DNA of 5,698 bases, taken from Planctomycetaceae bacterium. Lineage in GTDB: Bacteria > Planctomycetota > Planctomycetia > Pirellulales > JAEUIK01. The stretch spans positions 1 through 5,698 of the forward strand of contig JAEUIK010000283.1 in the NCBI GenBank assembly GCA_016793185.1, in the 5' to 3' direction. Both the position numbers and the translations under genes were made by a program. Below the pieces are notes generated by a model. It did not search any database, was not told where the DNA came from, and worked only from the letters and a program-made list of their open reading frames with translations. How positions within the stretch are numbered: position 1 is the first letter of the stretch; each line of letters begins with the position of its first letter. Positions 1 through 5,607 of the stretch are shown piece by piece.

Positions 1-408
1 GCCATGTGAATCGCAATGGATGCGGATCCGGCGCGCGGCCGCGGCGCTGGCCACTTCTAGTGCCAAGGCATCGTCGTAGGCGAGCGCTGGGGGTTTGATC
101 GACAAATAGCTATCCAGACCCGCGGCAGCAAGCCGCTCGACGGCCGAGACGTAGTCGGCCGCGACCGCGGGGGGCTCGACTTCGTCGGCATTCCAGAATC
201 CCAACGTCGTCGGAACTCCCTCGCCGGCCATTCGCTGGGCCACGGCCAACGCGTCTGCGAACGCTTCCCCCCCGACATACGCCCGGGCGGCCCGCTGCAT
301 CAACGGCAACAGGCAGGCCGAGGCCCAGCCGCGAGCGCGCCACTTGAGGGCGTTGATGCCCGTGGGCGCGGCCGGAGCGGTTTTGGTCGTGGCGGCAACT
401 TGTGTCAT
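1..408 (-). CDS. Proline-dehydrogenase-like protein, N-terminal 136 residues (3' part outside window)
   Basis: An open minus-strand frame runs from the ATG at 408 to the left edge. Its 136 residues resemble the start of the FAD-dependent proline dehydrogenase (PutA-type) TIM barrel, which oxidises proline to pyrroline-5-carboxylate. A helical segment (about 20-63) leads to the first strand VPTTLGFWN (65-73), then a helix with AADYVSAVERLAAAGLDS (83-100), the strand YLSIKPPALAYD (101-112) and the strand RIRIHCDSHG (127-136). K105 and D133 sit where proline dehydrogenases carry a substrate-binding Lys and an active-site Asp, but typical enzymes have SVKLSAL and IDAEE, so this is a divergent member whose substrate may differ. 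An in-frame TAG 12 bases upstream, the stop of the previous gene, makes this the first possible ATG; no strong ribosome binding site is seen. The conserved RR/Y substrate residues of the C-terminus lie outside the window, so activity cannot be judged. Confidence 0.72.
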   Translation of the reverse strand, partial: MTQVAATTKTAPAAPTGINALKWRARGWASACLLPLMQRAARAYVGGEAFADALAVAQRMAGEGVPTTLGFWNADEVEPPAVAADYVSAVERLAAAGLDSYLSIKPPALAYDDALALEVASAAAARRIRIHCDSHG

Positions 409-417
409 GGTCGATCG

Positions 418-1452
418 CTAGCCCACCAGTTCGCGAATCGGGCACGCCGCCTCAGCGGGCGGCTCCGGAATCTCGTGCGGCTCGGCGCGGCGGAGCCAGA
501 TCTCGCGCCAATACAGCAGGTTCGCCCGAGGGCAGGGGGTCCGATACGCCGAAGCGCAGATGACATCCTCAAGGATGATGCCGACGCTCCCCATTTGCTT
601 TATGTGGCCGGTGCGCTCGTCGACGAGCCGCTCGACGCGCTGCACGACTCGATAGCGTTTGCCGCAGTAGGGCAGCATCTCAGCCTCGAACGACATCCCG
701 CGGTTCTTGCCGTGGGTATCGAGCGTGGCCACGATCTCATCGCGACTCTTGACGAACACCCATTCCCCCACTTGCAGGTCGAGCGTCTCCGCCGGCGTGC
801 GCTTGAGCGTGCCGGCCACGTAGGGATACTGCCGCAACCCCAGCTTGAGCATCGTCCGGTTGTAGAGAAAGAGCAGCAGCGTGTAGAGCAGGTGCCTGAG
901 CGGCACGCCGTTAGTACGCACGTCGCGGACGTACTGGGCCGGATACCACCACTCGATCGGCGCGCCCGCCTGCTTGAGCTCGGTGGCTTGGCAGCGATAG
1001 CGTGCCGCGCTGTCGGGCTGCGCGTCATGCGTCGTCAGGCGCTCGAGCCATTCCAGGTTGCGCGCGGCGGGAGAGTTCTGCGGAACAGCCTCCGCAGCCG
1101 CGGGAGGCTCGCCCTGCGTTTGAGTGGACCGGCTGGCGGGGCGAAGCCACGCCTCTTTCCAATAGAGCAAGCAAGCCGCCTGGCACCCGCCGTGGGCCCC
1201 GCCGCCGCACCGCGAGCCCCGCAGGTGGACCGTGTTCTCCATCCGCAGCATACCCGTCATGTCGATCGTGTCGCAGGTCTTGTCGGACCGGCTGGCCACT
1301 TGCAGGCGGCGGCCGCAGAAGTCGAGCATTTCGGGCATGAAGACGAGGCCGTCGAGGCTACCGCGATCGTCGAGCGTCGCCAGGATCTCCTCCTGGCTGC
1401 GCACTTCGACCCAATCGCCGGGTCGCAGGCCGAGTTGAGGAGTGGTAGACAT
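418..1452 (-). CDS. Uncharacterised protein with two copies of a cysteine-containing domain
   Basis: No function can be assigned to this 344-residue protein. It contains two copies of one domain, residues 7-104 and 224-321, which align without gaps; I count 36 identities in 98 positions by hand. Each copy opens with an SH3/KOW-like strand pattern (PGDWVEVRSQEEILATLD at 11-28; GEWVFVKSRDEIVATLD at 229-245), has EML-x2-CG-x-R (41-49; 258-266), a Cys-x7-Cys pair (C82/C90; C299/C307) and ends LLYW-[KR]-E-x-WLR. Copy 1 has two further cysteines, C60 and C94, that copy 2 lacks. The connecting region (about 150-200) carries C154, W168-W169, QYVRDVR and a short hydrophobic stretch (LLYTLLLFLYN, 188-198). 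The cysteine spacing could suit metal or cofactor binding, but this is speculation. From memory, similar uncharacterised proteins occur in polysaccharide or natural-product loci. No strong ribosome binding site is visible before the ATG. It is followed after nine bases, in phase, by the proline-dehydrogenase-like gene. Confidence 0.88.
   Translation of the reverse strand: MSTTPQLGLRPGDWVEVRSQEEILATLDDRGSLDGLVFMPEMLDFCGRRLQVASRSDKTCDTIDMTGMLRMENTVHLRGSRCGGGAHGGCQAACLLYWKEAWLRPASRSTQTQGEPPAAAEAVPQNSPAARNLEWLERLTTHDAQPDSAARYRCQATELKQAGAPIEWWYPAQYVRDVRTNGVPLRHLLYTLLLFLYNRTMLKLGLRQYPYVAGTLKRTPAETLDLQVGEWVFVKSRDEIVATLDTHGKNRGMSFEAEMLPYCGKRYRVVQRVERLVDERTGHIKQMGSVGIILEDVICASAYRTPCPRANLLYWREIWLRRAEPHEIPEPPAEAACPIRELVG
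490..783 (-). repeat. Domain copy 2 of the duplicated cysteine-containing protein
   Basis: This segment encodes residues 224-321. It keeps three of the five cysteines of copy 1 (C263, C299, C307); V277 and N311 stand where copy 1 has C60 and C94. The terminal LLYWREIWLR and the WVFVKS/EIVATLD strands match copy 1 closely. Confidence 0.85.
1141..1434 (-). repeat. Domain copy 1 of the duplicated cysteine-containing protein
   Basis: This segment encodes residues 7-104. It aligns without gaps to copy 2 (490-783) at a constant offset of 217 residues and carries cysteines 46, 60, 82, 90 and 94. The similarity is at protein level; the DNA copies have clearly diverged, so the duplication is old. Confidence 0.85.
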
Positions 1453-1495
1453 AAGCGGACGGTGCCCCGGTAGACTGGTGGGATTAATTGTGGTT
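1453..1495 (-). other. 43-base gap between cyclase and duplicated-domain genes
   Basis: This spacer holds an AT-rich patch (CAATTAAT on the minus strand) that stands out from its GC-rich surroundings and could be part of a promoter -10 region, but no matching -35 element could be placed. No terminator hairpin and no clear ribosome binding site were seen. Confidence 0.25.
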
Positions 1496-2296
1496 TCAGG
1501 CGCGCGCCGCTCGAATAAAGCGTGCGGAGGGTCGACGCAGGTTGGCGTGCGGCAAGCGGCGTTTGGCCTCGTACATGGCCCGGTCGGCCTCGACGATCAT
1601 GGCCTCGATCGAGGCGCGGCTGAGTTCGCCCGCCGCGATGCCGATGCTGGCCGAGAGCGTCAGCACGTGCTCGCCGACCTGGAGCGGCGCACTCACCGCC
1701 TTGGCGATGCGGCGCGCCAGCAGGCGCAGATCGCGGGGTTTGCGCATTTCGGTGACGAGCACGAGGAACTCATCGCCGCCGTAGCGGATCACCAAATCGT
1801 TCGGGCGGACGTTCTCGCACAAACGTTGGGCCACCCCCTGCAGAGCGCGATCTCCCGTCGGATGTCCCCAGGTATCGTTCACGCGTTTGAAGTTATCCAG
1901 GTCGATGAAGAGGAGTCCGCTCCCGGTGAGCGCCTCGGCGGCGGGATTCCCGGGATTGCACCCCGTGAGCGCCCCGCGGTCGGCCAGCCCTGTCAGGGGA
2001 TCGCGCCGCGTGAAGGGAGCACCGGCTGCAGTTTCGCTCGTGCAGGCAACGACGGCGATCAGCCACTCTTCGCCGCAAGGGGTGACGGTCATTCCTCCCA
2101 GCAGTATGGCCGCGGTCGGCCAGGGGCGCCCCAGCCACTCGTCGCGGACTCCCGGCAGGAGCCGGCCGGCCGCCTGGTTGAGGTCGAGAATGCGCTGTCG
2201 CCTGGCGTCGATCAGGAATACGGGGTCGCGCACGAGCTCGAGGGCAGCGCGGGCCAGGTGGGCTTCCCCCGGGTTGCGCGGTTTGGGAAACGTCAT
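1496..2296 (-). CDS. Diguanylate cyclase with PAS-like N-terminus and GGDEF domain
   Basis: This 266-residue protein is predicted to condense two GTP into cyclic di-GMP. Residues about 12-90 resemble a small PAS-like sensor (ALELVRDPVFLID at 18-30, then LDLNQAAGRLL at 37-47). The GGDEF domain begins at RRDPLTGLADR (97-107) and keeps the metal and nucleotide residues in IDLDNFKRVND (131-141), GHPTGDRAL (144-152), the signature GGDEF (173-177), ASIGIA (216-221) and ADRAMYEAKR (237-246). RPND at 164-167 is an RxxD inhibitory site at the correct five-residue spacing before GGDEF, so product feedback inhibition is likely. No signal peptide or membrane span is seen, so the protein is probably cytosolic. 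The ATG is the first possible one because an in-frame TGA lies 15 bases upstream. It is separated from the glycosyltransferase genes by 56 bases with a hairpin. Its place suggests local c-di-GMP control of glycan production, an inference. Confidence 0.95.
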   Translation of the reverse strand: MTFPKPRNPGEAHLARAALELVRDPVFLIDARRQRILDLNQAAGRLLPGVRDEWLGRPWPTAAILLGGMTVTPCGEEWLIAVVACTSETAAGAPFTRRDPLTGLADRGALTGCNPGNPAAEALTGSGLLFIDLDNFKRVNDTWGHPTGDRALQGVAQRLCENVRPNDLVIRYGGDEFLVLVTEMRKPRDLRLLARRIAKAVSAPLQVGEHVLTLSASIGIAAGELSRASIEAMIVEADRAMYEAKRRLPHANLRRPSARFIRAARA

Positions 2297-2306
2297 CGTG
2301 GTGAGA

Positions 2307-2310
2307 CCTC
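2307..2310 (-). promoter_or_regulatory. Probable ribosome binding site of the diguanylate cyclase gene
   Basis: GAGG on the minus strand lies ten bases before the ATG at 2296, slightly long spacing. An in-frame TGA (2309-2311) overlaps it, so the cyclase cannot start further upstream. Confidence 0.5.
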
Positions 2311-2321
2311 AGGTTGCGGGG

Positions 2322-2347
2322 CGGGGCTGGCGTTTCGCGCTGCCCCG
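2322..2347 (-). terminator. GC-rich hairpin after the WecG-like gene, possible weak terminator or attenuator
   Basis: Five bases after the WecG-like stop codon the minus strand reads CGGGGC-A-GCG, a five-base loop CGAAA, then CGC-CA-GCCCCG: six outer and three inner base pairs split by a small asymmetric bulge. No U-rich run follows, so it does not meet the classic intrinsic terminator pattern. It may reduce read-through into the diguanylate cyclase gene, protect the upstream mRNA end, or be a chance product of GC-rich DNA. Confidence 0.3.
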
Positions 2348-2352
2348 ATGAG

Positions 2353-3237
2353 TCACGAAGGCTGCAAGCCGTCTCGCTGTTTCCTCTTGTTTCTCCAATC
2401 GCGCCACACGAGCGGCGGAAAGCGCCACGCATCGCGCAGATACCGCCGCAGCAGGCGCCGCGGCTCGGTCGCGACGCGGTGCAGCCACTCCAATCCCCAC
2501 CTCTGCATCCACGCGGGGGCACGTTGCTTATTGCCCGCGATAAAATCAATCGCGGCCCCCACGCACATCGCCAGCGCGTCGATCTCCTGGCGGTGAGCGT
2601 GCACAAAAAGCTCCTGCTTGGGAGCCCCCAGCCCCACCACCAGCAGGTCGGGCTGACATTGCCGAATGTCCTCGAGCAGGTTCGCGACGTATTCCGGATC
2701 GTGTTCGAACCCGAACGGCGGGCTGTTGGTGCCGACGACCTGCACGGCTGGCCAGCGCTCGTGAATCTTGCCGGCCGCTTGCACCGCCACGCCCGGGAGC
2801 GCTCCCAGGAGATAAACCCGCAAGCCTCCCCGCTGCGACGCGGCCTCGAGCGCGGCGATCAACAGGTCGGTGCCCGTGATGCGCTCAGGCAAGGGTTTGC
2901 CCAGCAGACGGCTGGCCAGGACCACCGGCATGCCGTCGGCCACTACCAGGGCGGCGTCGCGGTAGGCCCGCCGCAGCCCACGGTGTTCCTGCAGCATGAC
3001 GACGTGGTCGACGTTCGGCGTCACCACATAGCGACAAGTCGTGCCGCGGCACGCGATCAGGCGATAGACCTCGTCGACTGCCTCGGCCATGCGGAGCTTG
3101 GCGATCGGGCAACCGAACAGGGTTTGCACCGGGTAGGTCGCCTCGGCCGAGAAGGGCTGCAGAGTGACTACCGGAAGCTCGACGCCGGTCACCGGCTCGT
3201 CGGTCTGTTGTTCAATCAGGATATCTGGTGAAGCCAT
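2353..3237 (-). CDS. WecG/TagA/CpsF family glycosyltransferase (GT26)
   Basis: This 294-residue protein belongs to the GT26 family, whose characterised members (WecG, TagA) transfer a sugar such as ManNAcA or ManNAc to an undecaprenyl-diphosphate-linked GlcNAc at the inner face of the membrane. Family signatures appear in order: TPNVDHVV (73-80), ADGMPVV (100-106) with D101 at the position I take to be the proposed catalytic aspartate, RITGTDLL (119-126), VVGLGAPKQE (200-209), and the diagnostic block from VGAAIDFIAG (226-235) through RAPAWMQRWGLEWLHRV (239-255). The basic C-terminus (RRYLRDAWRF then RNKRKQRD, about 264-288) fits the membrane-associating tail known in the family. About 36 residues precede the core (FGCPIAKL, 41-48), longer than in typical members of around 245 residues. 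The gene follows GT4 after three bases. The assignment is secure; the sugar and acceptor are inferred only from the family. Confidence 0.95.
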   Translation of the reverse strand: MASPDILIEQQTDEPVTGVELPVVTLQPFSAEATYPVQTLFGCPIAKLRMAEAVDEVYRLIACRGTTCRYVVTPNVDHVVMLQEHRGLRRAYRDAALVVADGMPVVLASRLLGKPLPERITGTDLLIAALEAASQRGGLRVYLLGALPGVAVQAAGKIHERWPAVQVVGTNSPPFGFEHDPEYVANLLEDIRQCQPDLLVVGLGAPKQELFVHAHRQEIDALAMCVGAAIDFIAGNKQRAPAWMQRWGLEWLHRVATEPRRLLRRYLRDAWRFPPLVWRDWRNKRKQRDGLQPS

Positions 3238-3240
3238 GTT

Positions 3241-4530
3241 CTACCCCTGGTTCGCGGCCGCGGGCCGGCTGCGGAAAGTCCTCGACCCGCGCTGAAGTTT
3301 CGATTGTTCCAGAACTCGGTCGTAGACGGCCGCGACGCCACGCGCCATCGTGACGTCGGTATAGTGGCTGCGCTGCCGCTCGTAGGCGTTGCGGCGGAGC
3401 AGGTTCCAATCCACGGTTCCATCCAGCACGCGCTGGATCCCGCGCGCCAAATCGTCGGCATCGCCGGGCGTAACGATGATCCCCTCCTGGCCGTCACGGA
3501 CGGCCTCGGGGATCCCCTCGACGCTCGTGCTGACGACGGGCACGCCCGCCGACATTGATTCGAGAATCACCATCGGCAGGCCCTCGCCAAACAGGCTCGG
3601 GAGGACGAAGAGATCCATCTGCGCCAACTCGGCCGGGATGTCGCTTTGGAAGCCGCGCCAGTCGATCCACTCGGCGATCCCCAGCCGGTCGACCAGCGCC
3701 TTGGTTTGGGCTTCGTAGTCGGAGGCCTCGACGGGCCCGACGGCGCGGAGCCGCACGGGATAGCCGGACTGCCGCAATTTGGCGAGCGCCTCGAGCAGCA
3801 CGTCAAGTCCCTTCCGCGGCCGGAAGAGCGCGACCGTGCCGATCGTCCAGACTCCCTGGCTCCGCACGCGCTCGACCAGCGTATCGCGCGCCGGCACGCC
3901 ATTCGGAACGACCGCCATCGTGCGCCCGGTCATCCGGTGCTCTTCGGTATAGCGCTGCATCGCGTTCGAGACCGAGACGATGCCGGCCGTGTTGGCGATG
4001 CTCCAGCGCTCGATCAGGGCGTTCAGACGATTCCGTAGCGGATGCGTCGAATCGCGGACCGTCGGGCTATGGACGTGATGCACCATCGGCACGCCGGTCC
4101 ACGCGGAAACCAGCCGCCCGATCATGGCCGACCGCGGAGTGTGCGTATGGATCAGATCGAAGTTCCCCTCGCGAACCCGCCGCGCAATCGCCCGGGCCGG
4201 CCGCAGGTCGAACCGCGAGCTCATCGGGTAGGTGGCCAGAGGGGTTGCCTGGCAGCGCCGCGCCGTGGCGAACTTCCCCTCTTTGAGGCAGGCGAATTCG
4301 ACGTCGTAACCGGCGGCCGGCAGCTGGTCGGCCATCAGGTCCTGCACGCGCTCGGCGCCGGCATAGACCTCGCCGTTGACGATGTGCAGCACTCGGCGGT
4401 GCGGCCGCTGGCAACCCTCGGCGGGGGGGCTGGCGGTCGGGCTGCGTTCGGCGGTCGTCCCGGCCGAGGCTTCGCGCTCGGGAAGAGTCACGACCGACGT
4501 CGCGTGCGAGTTCTCAAGTTCAGTCGGCAT
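3241..4530 (-). CDS. Family 4 glycosyltransferase (GT-B fold)
   Basis: This 429-residue enzyme is predicted to be a retaining, cytoplasmic glycosyltransferase acting in glycan chain assembly. After a Ser/Thr/Pro/Glu-rich N-terminal stretch of about 45 residues, the acceptor-side Rossmann domain starts at RVLHIVNGE (46-54) with the GAERV loop (58-62) and the family's HTHTPRSAMIGRL segment (128-140). The donor-side domain follows VPNGV (208-212), with FRPRKGLDVLLEAL (236-249) providing the phosphate-contacting Arg/Lys, and the EX7E motif as E316 and E324 within GEGLPMVILESMSAG. Length and motif order are normal for GT4. The start is set by a strong GGAGG. The gene overlaps the GT2 gene by 11 bases and ends three bases before the WecG-like gene, so all three are very likely one transcript. 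The transferred sugar is unknown. Confidence 0.95.
   Translation of the reverse strand: MPTELENSHATSVVTLPEREASAGTTAERSPTASPPAEGCQRPHRRVLHIVNGEVYAGAERVQDLMADQLPAAGYDVEFACLKEGKFATARRCQATPLATYPMSSRFDLRPARAIARRVREGNFDLIHTHTPRSAMIGRLVSAWTGVPMVHHVHSPTVRDSTHPLRNRLNALIERWSIANTAGIVSVSNAMQRYTEEHRMTGRTMAVVPNGVPARDTLVERVRSQGVWTIGTVALFRPRKGLDVLLEALAKLRQSGYPVRLRAVGPVEASDYEAQTKALVDRLGIAEWIDWRGFQSDIPAELAQMDLFVLPSLFGEGLPMVILESMSAGVPVVSTSVEGIPEAVRDGQEGIIVTPGDADDLARGIQRVLDGTVDWNLLRRNAYERQRSHYTDVTMARGVAAVYDRVLEQSKLQRGSRTFRSRPAAANQG
3244..3248 (-). promoter_or_regulatory. Ribosome binding site of the WecG/TagA-like gene
   Basis: AGGGG on the minus strand abuts the TAG stop of the GT4 gene and lies six bases before the ATG at 3237. 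It supports that start and coupled translation. Confidence 0.75.
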
Positions 4531-5596
4531 GCGACACCTCCAGCAGGTGATCGTCGGCGTCCGATTCGGCCGCCCGCGGCCTGACCGACGAGCTGCCCCC
4601 TTCGCGCGGTGTCACGGCCGCGGGGCGCTGCATGTCTTCCAGCGGATTGGCGCGCGTCCCGAGCGAATTTCCCGCCAGACGGCGGCGGAAGACGATCGCC
4701 CGCTTGAGCAGGTTCGGACCGGCCAGACTGACCAGCCCCAGCAAGAGCCCCGGCGGATACCAGGGACACTCGCCGACCGCACGGAGAAAGTAGCGCCGGG
4801 CGATCGAGGGACGATCGAGCATGGCGTTCTTGATGCCATGCGTGGCGTAAATGCGGGCCCGCTCGCGCGCCGAGAGCCGGCCAAACTCGGGCATCGCCAT
4901 GAAGCGGCGTTGGATCTCTACCTCGGCCTCGGTGATCTCGCGGCGCTGCGTGGCGTTGGTCATCCCCTCGTGAAAGCGGTACGAGAGGAGCGGCTCGTCG
5001 AGGAACTGAAACTGGCAGCGGGCCGAGAGCCGGCGCCAGACGTCGTAATCTTCGCAGTGCTCGGCCCCCACTTCGAACGGGTCGTCCCCCAACAGCGGTC
5101 GACGGACCATCGAAGTGACGGTAATGAAGCAGCGGCGGGCGAGTTCGCCCAGCACCATGCCCGACGGCCGGTGCCCACGCATCGCGTGACTGTAAAGGGC
5201 GAGGCGCTGCCCCGCCCGGTCGATGACATAGGCGTCGGAATACACGACGCCCACTTCGGGGCGTTGCCCCAGCACTTCGAGATATCGCTCGACGCATTCG
5301 GGGGCCAGGAGGTCGTCGGAGTCGAGATACAGGATCAGCTCGCCGCGCGCTTCGCGCAGGCCCCGATTGCGGGCCGCCGACCGTCCCTGATTCGACTGGC
5401 TGACCACCTTGACCGGGGGCCCGTACTGGGCCAGGACCGCGGCGGTGTCGTCCGTCGAGCCGTCGTCGACGACGATAATCTCGTCCGGGACGCGGGTTTG
5501 CCGCAGGACGCTCGCGATCGCCTCCTGCACGAGCGCGCACCGATTGTAAGTTGGGATGATCACGCTGACAGTCGGTGGTCGTTGCTGCTCAGACAT
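4520..5596 (-). CDS. Family 2 glycosyltransferase (GT-A fold)
   Basis: This 358-residue protein is a cytoplasmic sugar transferase predicted to move a sugar from a nucleotide-sugar donor onto a growing glycan. The GT-A nucleotide-binding domain fills roughly residues 8-210. It opens with VSVIIPTYNR (10-19), has the donor-binding VVDDGSTDD (42-50), the DxD-type metal motif DSDD (92-95), and an ED pair (E182-D183, in CEDYDVW) at the usual catalytic-base position of GT2 enzymes. Residues 240-305 form a helical extension with a short hydrophobic patch (about 281-293), too short for a clear membrane span. The last 50 residues are rich in Pro, Ser, Arg and Asp and look disordered. The start is supported by AGGGG six bases upstream. 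The gene overlaps the next glycosyltransferase by 11 bases. Donor and acceptor cannot be deduced; the GT2 assignment is secure from the motifs. Confidence 0.95.
   Translation of the reverse strand: MSEQQRPPTVSVIIPTYNRCALVQEAIASVLRQTRVPDEIIVVDDGSTDDTAAVLAQYGPPVKVVSQSNQGRSAARNRGLREARGELILYLDSDDLLAPECVERYLEVLGQRPEVGVVYSDAYVIDRAGQRLALYSHAMRGHRPSGMVLGELARRCFITVTSMVRRPLLGDDPFEVGAEHCEDYDVWRRLSARCQFQFLDEPLLSYRFHEGMTNATQRREITEAEVEIQRRFMAMPEFGRLSARERARIYATHGIKNAMLDRPSIARRYFLRAVGECPWYPPGLLLGLVSLAGPNLLKRAIVFRRRLAGNSLGTRANPLEDMQRPAAVTPREGGSSSVRPRAAESDADDHLLEVSHAD
4535..4541 (-). promoter_or_regulatory. Ribosome binding site of the GT4 gene, inside the GT2 coding end
   Basis: GGAGGTG on the minus strand places GGAGG six bases before the ATG at 4530. 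It is the best Shine-Dalgarno match in the window and lies within the last codons of the GT2 gene. It fixes the GT4 start and points to translational coupling of the overlapping pair. Confidence 0.85.
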
Positions 5597-5602
5597 CAGA
5601 AG

Positions 5603-5607
5603 CCCCT
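5603..5607 (-). promoter_or_regulatory. Ribosome binding site of the GT2 gene
   Basis: AGGGG on the minus strand lies six bases before the ATG at 5596 and overlaps the TAG stop of the preceding gene. It supports the chosen start and suggests translational coupling. Confidence 0.7.

Noticed and set aside
110..445. Minus-strand open frame of 111 codons at the left end
   Set aside because: It overlaps the proline-dehydrogenase-like frame, is rich in Arg and Gly, has no motif, and starts inside the end of the preceding gene.
400..1473. Plus-strand open frame of 357 codons opposite the duplicated-domain gene
   Set aside because: It is antisense to a gene with a convincing internal domain duplication; its product is Arg/Ala/Leu/His-rich with no motif, as expected from the complement of GC-rich coding DNA.
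1499..1508. Ten-base palindrome GGCGCGCGCC at the end of the cyclase gene
   Set aside because: It lies inside coding sequence and such alternating GC palindromes are expected by chance at this base composition.
1453..1530. Possible promoter around the AT-rich patch before the duplicated-domain gene
   Set aside because: No -35-like element could be placed at proper spacing, so only the patch itself is noted.
1442..2596. Plus-strand open frame of 384 codons opposite the cyclase and the end of the WecG-like gene
   Set aside because: It spans two recognised minus-strand genes and the gap between them, and its product has no family motif.
2314..3231. Plus-strand open frame of 305 codons opposite the WecG-like gene
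   Set aside because: The minus-strand product carries every GT26 signature; this frame is its shadow.
4488..5540. Minus-strand open frame of 350 codons overlapping the GT2 gene
   Set aside because: It is a second frame of the GT2 gene, with an Arg/Pro/Ala-rich product lacking any motif, while the chosen frame has all GT2 signatures.
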